From NCBI RefSeq assembly GCF_002849605.1, contig NZ_NPIB01000012.1, positions 1-64,000 of the forward strand: a stretch of 64,000 bases of DNA. The letters are read 5' to 3'. The position numbers and the translations under genes are program-made. This stretch comes from Photobacterium carnosum. GTDB taxonomy: Bacteria; Pseudomonadota; Gammaproteobacteria; Enterobacterales; Vibrionaceae. Under the pieces are notes generated by a model. That model saw only the letters and a program-made list of their open reading frames with translations, was not told the DNA's origin and did no database searches. Numbering within the stretch: position 1 is the stretch's first letter; each line of letters starts with the position of its first letter. Below, piece by piece: positions 39,222-47,073 of this stretch.

Positions 39222-39295
39222 GGCGTATTGGTAGAGTAGCTATGTAGTTAGTTGCAAGTCTGCGTACCTCGGTTCGACTTCAGAATACACCTCTA
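39222..39295 (+). pseudogene. decayed tRNA-Cys, third unit
   Basis: Aligns without gaps over 74 nt to copy 2 but differs at 19 positions: eight C-to-T, seven G-to-A, two A-to-G, one T-to-C and one G-to-T. The anticodon stem has two clear mismatches, the acceptor stem has a C-A mismatch, and the 3' end reads CTA instead of CCA. GCA is still in the anticodon place. Not expected to be functional. Confidence 0.9.
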
Positions 39296-39314
39296 TTCTC
39301 TTTGAGAATAAAAT

Positions 39315-39390
39315 GCGACACTAGCTCAGTTGGTAGAGCGCAACCTTGCCAAGGTTGAGGTCATCGGTTCGAACCCGATGTGTCGCTCCA
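39315..39390 (+). tRNA. tRNA-Gly (GCC), copy 3
   Basis: 76 nt with CCA, unchanged although the Cys pseudogene is only 19 bp upstream. Confidence 0.97.
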
Positions 39391-39454
39391 AATTAAAGAA
39401 TACGGCTTAGGCAGTATTTACAGATGGTGTCTTACTCATCGCAAGAAATTGCGT

Positions 39455-39541
39455 GCCCTGGTGGTGGAATTGGTAGACACAAGGGATTTAAAATCCCTCG
39501 GCGTTCGCGCTGTGCCGGTTCAAGTCCGGCCCGGGGCACCA
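39455..39541 (+). tRNA. tRNA-Leu (UAA), copy 3
   Basis: 87 nt with CCA, same sequence as the other copies. Confidence 0.97.
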
Positions 39542-39595
39542 TCTATTACGTTGTTAAGCAATTAACAGCAGGCTAGGAGAATTCCTAGTAACGTT

Positions 39596-39669
39596 GGCGC
39601 GTTGGCAGAGTGGTTATGCAGCGGATTGCAAATCCGTGTACCTCGGTTCGACTCCGGGACGCGCCTCCA
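39596..39669 (+). tRNA. tRNA-Cys (GCA), copy 4
   Basis: 74 nt with CCA. One change from copy 2 (C19 to T, in the D loop). Looks functional. Confidence 0.96.
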
Positions 39670-39688
39670 TTCTCTTTATGAGAATAAA

Positions 39689-39773
39689 GCCCGAGTGGTG
39701 AAATTGGTATACACGACGGATTCAAAATCCGTTTCCTTCGGGAGTGTCGGTTCAAGTCCGACCTCGGGCACCA
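39689..39773 (+). tRNA. tRNA-Leu (CAA)
   Basis: 85 nt with long variable arm and CCA. Anticodon CAA in the loop of GGATTCAAAATCC. Last gene of the array, just before a terminator. Confidence 0.97.
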
Positions 39774-39784
39774 ATTAAAATAAT

Positions 39785-39812
39785 AAAGCCTCAGCTCACG
39801 CTGGGGCTTTGT
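39785..39812 (+). terminator. rho-independent terminator of the tRNA array
   Basis: AAAGCCTCAGC/GCTGGGGCTTT stem with a four-base loop, 12 bp after the last tRNA. Confidence 0.85.
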
Positions 39813-39834
39813 TGTTTCTAGTCTAATCACAAAC

Positions 39835-39990
39835 TTAGCCCTGTCTTTTTCTGGTCAACTTCCTGTCCCATTCCATTAAAACCACTTCGTAAAACGGCTG
39901 TTCCTGCTGATATCCGGTCATGTTGAAAATCCATAGCCGATTACTGTCCTGCAAATTCCAACATAATCTTGTGTATTCAAGTGTCTCTCG
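39835..39990 (-). pseudogene. 51-codon open stretch without start, possible gene remnant
   Basis: Minus-strand frame open between stops at 39993-39991 and 39837-39835. The translation has normal amino-acid texture (WNLQDSNRLWIFNMTGYQ near the middle, ending RKLTRKRQG) unlike random AT-rich frames, but has no usable upstream start. It lies directly behind the tRNA array, a common integration site. The family is not recognised. Confidence 0.35.
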
Positions 39991-40264
39991 TTAAAAATAA
40001 GCGTTTATGAAATTTTTATTTTATTATCACATTATGAGACATAGCGAATAAGGTCGGGGATATATAGTTTATTGTAGGGATTTGTTTAATGTCGTTCATA
40101 TTATAAATATATATGCAGTTATTCTTTTTATATAAATTCAAAAAATATTAAAATACGAGCAATATGCCTTTTGGGTATTAACAAATATATAAATTAGGCG
40201 CAATATACCAACACTAGGTGCTTTGTTTTATAGCAACTGTTTGCGTTTAATTATGGTGTGAGAA
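39991..40264. other. intergenic region before the lipoprotein gene
   Basis: About 270 bp, very AT-rich; presumably carries the promoter of the 40265-41323 gene pair. No operator or repeat seen. Confidence 0.35.
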
Positions 40265-40753
40265 ATGAAAAAAATAATCGCTTTATCTTTATTATCGGCT
40301 GTTATTCTAAGTGGTTGCGGAGTAACAGGGGAACAATATAAAGCATCAACTTATCAAGTTAGTGCCTTGAATCAAAAACAAGAAGCAAAAACTATCAACA
40401 TTATAGCTGTTACTCCAGCAAAGGTGCAGGTTGATAATAAAGAAGCTAAAAAAGACGTGGCTGCGGTTGGGGGATTTTTAGGTAGTATTGCTGGAGCGTT
40501 TATTGGCAATAATCAGGGAGAAACACTTGTAGGTGGTGTCTTGGGGGGGGTCACAGGAGGTGCTAGTAGTATGCTTGTTTCCGATAAAGTAATGGTCGAT
40601 GCTGTTTCTTTAACATATTCTGAAAATAATAAAATTTATACGTCGACTCAAGTAGGGCAAGCTTGCGAGTTTAAACCCGGTGTTGCTTTAGTTATATCAA
40701 CTCAAGCTAATGAGACTCGAGTTCAGCCTAACTCAGTATGTAAGGAAAGTTAA
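40265..40753 (+). CDS. glycine-zipper outer-membrane lipoprotein
   Basis: 162-residue exported lipoprotein. The signal peptide has lipobox LSGC with Cys18 as the lipidated residue. A SlyB/Rick_17kDa-like glycine zipper spans about residues 68-105 (GGFLGSIAGAFIGNNQG, then GGVLGGVTGG). A small C-terminal domain has two cysteines (QACEF and SVCKES) that could form a disulfide. The residue after the lipobox Cys is Gly, which does not signal inner-membrane retention. It lies four bases before a coiled-coil protein gene, so the two probably form one unit. Exact function unknown; envelope integrity is likely. Confidence 0.7.
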   Translation: MKKIIALSLLSAVILSGCGVTGEQYKASTYQVSALNQKQEAKTINIIAVTPAKVQVDNKEAKKDVAAVGGFLGSIAGAFIGNNQGETLVGGVLGGVTGGASSMLVSDKVMVDAVSLTYSENNKIYTSTQVGQACEFKPGVALVISTQANETRVQPNSVCKES

Positions 40754-40756
40754 GCT

Positions 40757-41323
40757 ATGAAGAAAGTGATAATATTTCTTTGCACATTTTGTATTTCACC
40801 TTTTTCAATGGCTAATGCTGATACATTACAATCTCAATTATCTGCAATTCATCAAGCAGAAAGTATTGGGATTTCAAATATAAAAGCAGAACAAATACGG
40901 CAGGATAAAATAGAAGCAAGACACCGAGCTAAATTGGCTCGTATTGTTTCTCAAAAAAGAAAGCAAGCAGAACAATCGGCGAGATTAAGACATAAAAAGG
41001 CACTAGAAAAGCAAAAACGATTAGATGCTCTGCATCAAGAAAAGGTGGCTGAACGTTTAGCGGATAAATATCGAGATCAAGAATATCAAGATAAATTACG
41101 AGATCTTGAGTTTAAAAGTAAAATGATAGCTATTCAAAAAGAATCAGCAAGAGCAGCTAGAGAAAATGATTTTATTGATGTAGAACTTAACAGACAAAAA
41201 GCCAAAACTGATATATTGCAATCTGAAGCTGATGCTACAAGAAATGTATCAAAAGGCACTCAAAATTTGATGGAGTCAGAAGGTCGAGCTAAAGAAGATG
41301 CTAATAGTGGTTGGTTCAATTAA
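40757..41323 (+). CDS. periplasmic coiled-coil protein (possibly DUF5384)
   Basis: 188-residue protein with a signal peptide ending ANA at about residue 21. Almost all of the rest is charged helix (about 25-165), rich in Lys, Arg, Glu and Gln with heptad spacing, ending in a short Gly/Asn tail. The composition fits an extended periplasmic coiled coil; I think it belongs to DUF5384 but cannot verify. It follows the glycine-zipper lipoprotein gene by three bases and is closed by a terminator, so the pair is a self-contained two-gene unit behind the tRNA array. Confidence 0.6.
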   Translation: MKKVIIFLCTFCISPFSMANADTLQSQLSAIHQAESIGISNIKAEQIRQDKIEARHRAKLARIVSQKRKQAEQSARLRHKKALEKQKRLDALHQEKVAERLADKYRDQEYQDKLRDLEFKSKMIAIQKESARAARENDFIDVELNRQKAKTDILQSEADATRNVSKGTQNLMESEGRAKEDANSGWFN

Positions 41324-41371
41324 GTTCGTTCTAATTATTGGTGAAATATTATTCTTATTTAAGTAATTAAT

Positions 41372-41400
41372 GCCTCAATTGAAAGATTGAGGCTTTTTAT
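41372..41400 (+). terminator. terminator of the lipoprotein/coiled-coil pair
   Basis: GCCTCAAT/ATTGAGGC stem with a six-base loop and TTTTT. Confidence 0.88.
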
Positions 41401-41448
41401 TCGCCTTATCTAAAAATTGATAATTGCACTGTTCTTCAATATGAAGTA

Positions 41449-41469
41449 TCGTTAATCGACGATTAACGA
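41449..41469. promoter_or_regulatory. ArsR operator before arsR
   Basis: Perfect inverted repeat of TCGTTAATCG around a single central A, ending 17 bp before the arsR ATG. A second copy with one mismatch lies before acr3, so this is most likely the binding site of this ArsR. Confidence 0.8.
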
Positions 41470-41486
41470 GATGGTGTGATAAAATA

Positions 41487-41825
41487 ATGACCAAATGTCC
41501 TGATTCTTGCCAAATATCTTTTGCGGCAACAGATCAACAACTAAAGACAGAACAAACATTAGCAGCACAAGCTAAAGCATTATCACATCCTGCACGTTTG
41601 CGTATTCTTCACATTCTTCATACCTTAGATGCGATGGATAGCTGTTTAAACAGTGATCTAGTGTCTGAGTTAGGATTAGCGCAATCAACAGTTTCTGAGC
41701 ATTTACGGATACTAAAACAGGCTAATTTTATTAAAGCTGAACCAAACCCACCTAAAGTGTGTTATCGCATTAACCGTGAAGCACTAAATACATTTAACGC
41801 TAAATTTTCAGATTTCTTGTCTTAA
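41487..41825 (+). CDS. arsR: ArsR-family arsenite-responsive repressor
   Basis: 112-residue winged-helix repressor. The HTH region is about residues 57-80 (LVSELGLAQSTVSEHLRIL). The usual CVC metal motif of plasmid R773 ArsR is absent. Instead Cys4 and Cys8 near the N-terminus and Cys53 could make a three-cysteine As(III) site like that of Corynebacterium ArsR (inference). It is flanked by matching palindromic operators on both sides, so it should repress itself and acr3, and be released by arsenite. Confidence 0.85.
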   Translation: MTKCPDSCQISFAATDQQLKTEQTLAAQAKALSHPARLRILHILHTLDAMDSCLNSDLVSELGLAQSTVSEHLRILKQANFIKAEPNPPKVCYRINREALNTFNAKFSDFLS

Positions 41826-41876
41826 TATTTTATTAAGTACTTTATAGACAAGATTGGATTTTTTCATGACAATTAA

Positions 41877-41897
41877 TCGTTATTCGACGATTAACGA
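41877..41897. promoter_or_regulatory. ArsR operator before acr3
   Basis: TCGTTATTCG and CGATTAACGA around a central A: the arsR-operator palindrome with one changed base, 36 bp before the acr3 ATG. Suggests acr3 has its own repressible promoter. Confidence 0.8.
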
Positions 41898-41933
41898 TTG
41901 ATTGTTGTAAATAATAAATATTGGAAGGTTACT

Positions 41934-42989
41934 ATGACAACAAAGGTTTTAAATAGCCCAAATAATAAAATGCAGTTTCTTGATCGTTACTTAACGGTAT
42001 GGATTTTTGCTGCAATGATCATTGGGGTGGGGATCGGCGCTATTTTTCCTGAAGTGTCTCAGTGGAATCAAGCGATGTCGGTTGGAACAACCAATGTTCC
42101 GTTGGCGATTGGTTTGATTTTAATGATGTATCCTCCTCTTGCAAAAGTAAATTATGGATTAATGGGAAAAGTAACCAAAGATAAACAAGCCCTTACGTTA
42201 TCTTTGGTTATGAATTGGATTGTTGGCCCTATTTTAATGTTTGTTTTAGCATTAACCTTCCTTGGTGATCATCCCGGTTACATGGTGGGGATTATTCTTA
42301 TCGGCTTGGCTCGTTGTATTGCGATGGTATTAGTCTGGAATGATATTGGAGGCGGTAATAAAGAGTATGGCGCTACATTGGTTGCATTAAACAGCGCATT
42401 TCAAATTCTGACTTACAGTGTTATGGCGTGGTTGTTTATTACGGTATTACCACCACTATTTGGTTATCAAGGTTTTGCTATTAATATATCTATTATAGAT
42501 ATTGCAGAAAGTGTTCTTATTTATCTTGGTATTCCTTTCCTTGCGGGTTTTATTAGTCGTAAATGGTTGGTCGCTAAAAAAGGAGATCAATGGTACAACG
42601 AGGTGTTTATTCCACATATTTCACCTATTACGTTAATTGCATTACTCGCTACGATTGTGCTGATGTTTAGCCTTAAAGGCGATATGATTTTAGCCTTACC
42701 AATGGATGTTTTCCGTGTTGCTGTGCCACTGGTTATTTACTTTGTTCTAATGTTTTTTATTAGCTTCTTTGTTGGTAAGAAAATGGGTATTCCTTATGAC
42801 AAGAATGCCTCTATTGCTTTTACAGCCACCGGCAACAATTTTGAATTAGCGATTGCAGTGTCTATTTCAGTGTTTGGATTGAGTTCAGATCAAGCATTCG
42901 CTGGGGTAATTGGTCCTTTGGTTGAAGTGCCAGTGTTAATTGCTTTGGTTAATGTTGCGCTTAGAATGAAACAAAAATATTATCCGTAA
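41934..42989 (+). CDS. acr3: Acr3-family arsenite efflux permease
   Basis: Ten-helix inner-membrane As(III) exporter, 351 residues from the ATG at 41934, which has GGAAGG about five bases upstream; a TTG at 41898 would add 12 residues. The essential helix-4 cysteine is present in [14 protein letters not shown], and the helix-9 glutamate in [11 protein letters not shown]. The N-terminus [16 protein letters not shown] is typical. It lies behind arsR with an operator between them. Confidence 0.93.
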   Translation: MTTKVLNSPNNKMQFLDRYLTVWIFAAMIIGVGIGAIFPEVSQWNQAMSVGTTNVPLAIGLILMMYPPLAKVNYGLMGKVTKDKQALTLSLVMNWIVGPILMFVLALTFLGDHPGYMVGIILIGLARCIAMVLVWNDIGGGNKEYGATLVALNSAFQILTYSVMAWLFITVLPPLFGYQGFAINISIIDIAESVLIYLGIPFLAGFISRKWLVAKKGDQWYNEVFIPHISPITLIALLATIVLMFSLKGDMILALPMDVFRVAVPLVIYFVLMFFISFFVGKKMGIPYDKNASIAFTATGNNFELAIAVSISVFGLSSDQAFAGVIGPLVEVPVLIALVNVALRMKQKYYP

Positions 42990-43143
42990 CTTTTAAATTA
43001 ATGTGGGTATTAAAATAATAAATTGAGAATAATCAGGGTGTTTATTGATGGATTTTATAATTTGTATTGCAGATAATATGTAATCCAGTATAACCATTAT
43101 CTACTTGATAAATTTATTTATACTAAACATTAGGATTGCAAGC

Positions 43144-43641
43144 ATGCTAGATCATGTCGTAACAACCTACACCCGATCTATATTTGATGATGATCTTGAA
43201 GATGGTTCTATTGATGATTTTTCAGAAGAATCAGCATTGGTAATGGACGTCTCTTCTGAGCGAGCGGATACATTAGCGATGCTGATTGAAAAAGGGATAG
43301 CGCTTACTGATGGGGGCTATCATTTGATCGATGATGAAAATCGAATAGGGTATCGTGCGACCGTTGATTTGAAAGATGCCAGTATCATTCGTTTTAATTT
43401 AGTACACATCACATCTGAAGACTCACGTCATTTAAATGCCTATGATATTGAAGTGATCGCTGCTGCTGATGATAATAAAGTGTATATATCCACAATGCCG
43501 TATATGCCATTTTTTACTACTATTCTTGATATGTATAATGGCGATGAAGCACAAAAGATAGATGCATCGATACAGCAAGCCATTGAAGATTTATCGTTAG
43601 GTTGGTTATGTCATCATTTAGCAGATAATAACGTAAATTAA
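43144..43641 (+). CDS. hypothetical acidic protein
   Basis: 165 residues from the ATG at 43144, which has AGGA eight bases upstream; a TTG at 43105 would add 13. Strongly acidic, with an N-terminal DDDLEDGSIDDF stretch. No signal peptide, membrane segment or recognised domain. A mixed alpha/beta core is likely from the alternating pattern (NRIGYRATVDLKD, IEVIAAADDNKVYIST). It stands alone between acr3 and a methyltransferase gene and has its own terminator. Function unknown. Confidence 0.65.
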   Translation: MLDHVVTTYTRSIFDDDLEDGSIDDFSEESALVMDVSSERADTLAMLIEKGIALTDGGYHLIDDENRIGYRATVDLKDASIIRFNLVHITSEDSRHLNAYDIEVIAAADDNKVYISTMPYMPFFTTILDMYNGDEAQKIDASIQQAIEDLSLGWLCHHLADNNVN

Positions 43642-43718
43642 TTATTATTAATTATAGTGATTATCGACGTTGAGTTAATTTTTTAGTATAGAATTTCAAC
43701 AGCGATTATTTAAAGAAG

Positions 43719-43748
43719 AAGCTTCATTCAAAAGAGTGAGGCTTTTTT
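43719..43748 (+). terminator. terminator of the acidic hypothetical gene
   Basis: AAGCTTCATTC/GAGTGAGGCTT stem (two wobble pairs) followed by TTTTTT. Confidence 0.75.
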
Positions 43749-43867
43749 GCTTATGGGTCTGACGGTAACGTTAAGTTTGGTTACTTCTTTCTGCAAAGTT
43801 ACTATTTTAGTATAATGGCATCTTTATTTATATTTGTTGTTAATCTAAACAATAAGGTATTCCTGAC

Positions 43868-44380
43868 ATGAAAGATGCATCAGTAATCATTGGATTAAGT
43901 AATCCTAAAAGTCCAACCAATATCGGTGCTGTACTCAGAGCTGCTGGTTGTTATAAAGCAGATGCTGTTATTTATACGGGAACCCGTTACGATAAAGCCG
44001 CAAAATTTCAGACAGATACTAAAAAAATGGCACAGACAATTCCATTATCTGGTGTTGAATCTATGCTTGATAATTTGCCGAAAGATATGAAGATTGTTTG
44101 TGTCGATTTTGCTGAGGGAGCAACATTATTGCCTCATTTTCAGCATCCAGACAAAGCGATCTATATTTTTGGTCCTGAAGATGGTTCCATTTCACAAGAC
44201 GTAGCAAACAGAGCCGACCATGTTGTTTATGTACCCACGGTTGGTTGTATGAACTTAGCAGCATCCGTTAATGTTGTTTTATATGACCGTCTTGCTAAAC
44301 AAGAAAATATTATCCAGAGTGATGAACATATTCGCCAAAATCGTGATAATAAAAATAATTTACGTGTAAGCGCTAAATAA
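43868..44380 (+). CDS. TrmH/SpoU-like RNA 2'-O-methyltransferase
   Basis: 170-residue SPOUT-fold enzyme expected to methylate a ribose in tRNA or rRNA with SAM. All three family motifs are visible: NIGAVLRAAGCY (motif 1, residues 18-29), IFGPEDGSIS (motif 2, about 99-108) and CMNLAASVNVVLYDR (motif 3, about 126-140). The length fits a catalytic domain without an RNA-binding extension. The substrate is not known; TrmL (tRNA Leu position 34) has a different sequence feel. Confidence 0.85.
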   Translation: MKDASVIIGLSNPKSPTNIGAVLRAAGCYKADAVIYTGTRYDKAAKFQTDTKKMAQTIPLSGVESMLDNLPKDMKIVCVDFAEGATLLPHFQHPDKAIYIFGPEDGSISQDVANRADHVVYVPTVGCMNLAASVNVVLYDRLAKQENIIQSDEHIRQNRDNKNNLRVSAK

Positions 44381-44400
44381 TATTTAACATGATTGATGGA

Positions 44401-44438
44401 TTATCGCCGTTGTAAATACGAACGGCGGTAATTTTATT
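44401..44438 (+). terminator. terminator between the methyltransferase and EamA genes
   Basis: TTATCGCCGTT/AACGGCGGTAA stem with a nine-base loop and TTTTATT, between convergent genes. Confidence 0.8.
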
Positions 44439-44450
44439 CGGTATTATATA

Positions 44451-45308
44451 TTACGCAGATTGTTTAAGATCCCACACAGTATAAAGCCCTAATGTAATTA
44501 ATATTATAGCTCCGCCTAAAATATCGTTTATTGATGGTTGCTCGCCAATCACTAAAAATACGTATAGTGGGCCTAATAGAATTTCCATTAGCAAAATTAA
44601 GCTTGTTTGAGCGGCTGGAATATAGGCTGCAGATTTTGAAATACACAGATAAGAGCCGGGTACAACAATACCACCTAATATCAATAAATATAACATTTGG
44701 AGATGGGATAACGAAAAGGGTTGAGCACCTTTAATATAAGCGAACACCGCAATCATAAAGCCAGCTATAATCAGAATATTAGCGGCTTGTTCCCCTTTCG
44801 TTTTACGCATGGCGACTAAATAGATAGCGGTTGCTAATGCCGTAACCAATGCTAATACATTGCCTACCCATTGACCGCCAGCTGGCGCAAACGCAAAGAT
44901 AATCCAAATGCCACTGGTAGCGATACCAATAGCAAGTAATGTTGGCCATTTCAGTTTCTCTTTTAAGATTAAAAAACCTAAAATAGCGGTAAAAAACGGT
45001 GCGGTATTGATAATAACAAGGGTACTTGCTACTTGAGTATAATGTAGCGATTCAATAAAGCAGACGGTTGAAGCTGCAAAAATAAATCCTAAGCCTAAAA
45101 GAGATAAAGATGGGTGTGAGATTTCAGTTATAAATTTCTTACGATTATAAAATAGTTGAACAATCACCAATACGATACATTGAAACGCACCACGCCAAAA
45201 AAGTACATTCCATGCAGTAGAATTTGATAGTTTAACGAATAAACTATCAAAGCTTAATATCATTATGCCAATAAAAGCCAATAATAATCCGTGTTTTTTA
45301 TCGCTCAT
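44451..45308 (-). CDS. EamA/DMT-family transporter
   Basis: Ten-helix inner-membrane permease, 285 residues, made of two EamA repeats (about 5-135 and 145-280). The repeat ends resemble the family pattern (TAPFFTAILGFLILKEKLKWPT in the first, LLMEILLGPLYVFLVIGEQPS in the second). It probably exports a metabolite. Monocistronic, convergent with the methyltransferase gene and divergent from the 2OG oxygenase. Substrate unknown. Confidence 0.82.
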   Translation of the reverse strand: MSDKKHGLLLAFIGIMILSFDSLFVKLSNSTAWNVLFWRGAFQCIVLVIVQLFYNRKKFITEISHPSLSLLGLGFIFAASTVCFIESLHYTQVASTLVIINTAPFFTAILGFLILKEKLKWPTLLAIGIATSGIWIIFAFAPAGGQWVGNVLALVTALATAIYLVAMRKTKGEQAANILIIAGFMIAVFAYIKGAQPFSLSHLQMLYLLILGGIVVPGSYLCISKSAAYIPAAQTSLILLMEILLGPLYVFLVIGEQPSINDILGGAIILITLGLYTVWDLKQSA

Positions 45309-45569
45309 AACAACGATTTCCCATACATTTAAATCAGTAAATTAATGTTTTTATCAAAATTATTTATTTAATACGTGATGAGTATTTAATAAATATTATG
45401 TCTATGTGGCATTAGTCACTATTTGATTAGATTAATCAACTACTGAATCTAATATTGTATACGTCATTGTTAATTTGAGTAGAAAATTTCATAGTTATGA
45501 TGATTTTTATGATTTGTCGTAAAGTGTGTCTGCCCTTATAACGTTTTTTTATTTAATATTGGAACGACT

Positions 45570-46178
45570 ATGAACAACGGCAAGCTTATTGATGCATTAT
45601 TTACCCAAGGGTGGTTTGTTTGGGATGATTTCTTAACTCAAGATAAAGTCAGTGAACTGAAAGCCTGTATTCCCGCAGATTGGAGTCAAGCAGGGATCGG
45701 TCGTAATGAGACATATCTGACTAAAAAAGCAATTAGAAGTGATAAAATTCAGTGGTTATCTTCAGATATGGGGCCACCAGTTACTGATTTTTTACAGCAA
45801 ATGAATGATATTCGAGTCGAAGTAAATCGTCATTTTTTCTTGGGTTTATTTGAATATGAAGCACATTTTTCCAAATATGAACAAGGTGACTTTTATCAAA
45901 AGCATTTAGATTGTTTTCGTGGTCAAGAGAACCGTAAATTAACAACGGTCTTTTATTTAAATGATGATTGGCAGCCAGGACATGGTGGTTGTCTTAAAAT
46001 GTATGATCTCGACGATAATGAATTAGCAACATTAGATCCAAAAGCAGGCAGATTAGTCGTTTTTTTATCTGAACTGTTTCCGCATGAAGTACTTCCCGTG
46101 ACACAACAACGATTTAGTATTGCTGGTTGGTTTAGAACCAATGGCGTCAGTGGCCATCAATTAGATATAGCTCGTTAG
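45570..46178 (+). CDS. 2-oxoglutarate/Fe(II) prolyl hydroxylase-like oxygenase
   Basis: 202-residue dioxygenase of the prolyl-4-hydroxylase (SM-20/PHD) family. The iron triad is His112, Asp114 and His172 (QKHLDCF and LFPHEVLP), and Arg181 (RFSIAGWF) binds 2-oxoglutarate. The sequence resembles the Pseudomonas PHD-type enzyme that hydroxylates a proline of EF-Tu, so a translation-factor target is plausible. ATG at 45570 follows GGAACG. It lies between EamA and the arsenate fusion gene, with no obvious link to arsenic. Confidence 0.82.
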   Translation: MNNGKLIDALFTQGWFVWDDFLTQDKVSELKACIPADWSQAGIGRNETYLTKKAIRSDKIQWLSSDMGPPVTDFLQQMNDIRVEVNRHFFLGLFEYEAHFSKYEQGDFYQKHLDCFRGQENRKLTTVFYLNDDWQPGHGGCLKMYDLDDNELATLDPKAGRLVVFLSELFPHEVLPVTQQRFSIAGWFRTNGVSGHQLDIAR

Positions 46179-46214
46179 AATTCAAAGATATATTTTTTAT
46201 TACTTGAACTTGTC

Positions 46215-46234
46215 ATATATGTTTTATCGTATAT
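46215..46234. promoter_or_regulatory. operator-like site before the ArsC-ArsR fusion gene
   Basis: ATATATG-N6-CGTATAT, an imperfect inverted repeat about 36 bp before the GTG start. The same half-sites and spacing recur before gapdh (47402-47421). Likely binding site of the fused repressor; distinct from the arsR-acr3 operator. Confidence 0.65.
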
Positions 46235-46270
46235 TCTAATGTTTCAATGATAATTAATAAGGTTTTTACT

Positions 46271-47044
46271 GTGAAACGTATTTTGTTTCTTTGTACCGGT
46301 AATTCTGCACGATCGCAACTTGCTGAAGCATTAATGCGTCATATGTGTCGAGACAGTGAAACTGTAATTGGTCAATTTGAAATTATGAGTGCAGGAATGG
46401 CGCCAGAAAGCGTTGATTCACGAGTTTATGAAGTACTCAATTATCATCATATTAATTCCGATAATTTAACTAGTGTATTGGCATCGAGTTTACAACATCG
46501 ACATTTCGATGTCGTGATAACGTTGTGTGATAAAGCCAGTAGAGAATGTGCTCTTTTCCCTGATTCTGACGCATTAATACATTGGGATTTTAAAGATCCT
46601 AAGCCAGAGTCCGGCTCTCAAGGTTTCTATGATGTCTTTGATGGCTTAAAAGCCAAGATAGCGTTATTTTTAATGCTTAATGGTGATAATCAATCTGACA
46701 CTATTGGTGCGGTTGAGTTATTTAAAATAATGAGTGATCCATTACGATTACGTATTTTAATGTTAATTCATGATGAAGTTGCTTTATCTGTAGGGGATTT
46801 GACGAAAGCGTTACAGGTTAGCCAACCGAAAGTTTCTCGTCATTTAGCCTTATTACGTGATAGTGGTGTATTACAAGATCAACGTGAAGGGGTGTGGATT
46901 TTTTATCATTTCTCTTCCGATTTACCAGTATGGATCCGCCATACATTTGATACGGTACGTAATGGTCAACTTGCATTGATTAATCAAGAAAAAATACGTT
47001 TAAGTGCAATAAAAAACAGGAAGAAACCACCATCAATTTATTAA
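46271..47044 (+). CDS. thioredoxin-type arsenate reductase fused to an ArsR-family repressor
   Basis: 257 residues from GTG 46271 (TAAGG site upstream); an ATG at 46247 would add eight. The N-terminal LMW-phosphatase/ArsC domain (1-140) has the P-loop CTGNSARS with nucleophile Cys8, general acid Asp109 (FKDPKP), and relay cysteines Cys86 and Cys93, seven apart as in plasmid pI258 ArsC. All reductase residues are therefore present. The C-terminal ArsR domain (144-229) has HTH LTKALQVSQPKVSRHLALL, but the As(III)-binding CVC motif is replaced by LSVGD, with no cysteines in that helix. It leads the GAPDH-ArsJ arsenate pathway and probably represses it. Confidence 0.85.
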   Translation: MKRILFLCTGNSARSQLAEALMRHMCRDSETVIGQFEIMSAGMAPESVDSRVYEVLNYHHINSDNLTSVLASSLQHRHFDVVITLCDKASRECALFPDSDALIHWDFKDPKPESGSQGFYDVFDGLKAKIALFLMLNGDNQSDTIGAVELFKIMSDPLRLRILMLIHDEVALSVGDLTKALQVSQPKVSRHLALLRDSGVLQDQREGVWIFYHFSSDLPVWIRHTFDTVRNGQLALINQEKIRLSAIKNRKKPPSIY

Positions 47045-47073
47045 TGCTATAGCAGAATAGGAATTGTTACGTT

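Larger units (their letters stand above)
38475..39595 (+). repeat. three tandem ~374-bp tRNA units (Cys-Gly-Leu)
   Basis: Units begin at 38475, 38849 and 39222 and each holds tRNA-Cys, tRNA-Gly(GCC) and tRNA-Leu(UAA) with nearly identical spacers. A fourth Cys starts at 39596, so units are 374, 373 and 374 bp. Spacers differ by only a few bases, which points to recent amplification or ongoing gene conversion. Long identical arrays are prone to recombination and assembly collapse. Confidence 0.95.

Noticed and set aside
39585..39830. 81-codon minus-strand ORF across the last tRNAs
   Set aside because: It is the antisense translation of tRNA-Cys and tRNA-Leu, a well-known spurious protein type.
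39774..41323. Genomic island integrated at tRNA-Leu(CAA)
   Set aside because: No integrase and no duplicated tRNA end was found downstream; only two small genes and a remnant are present.
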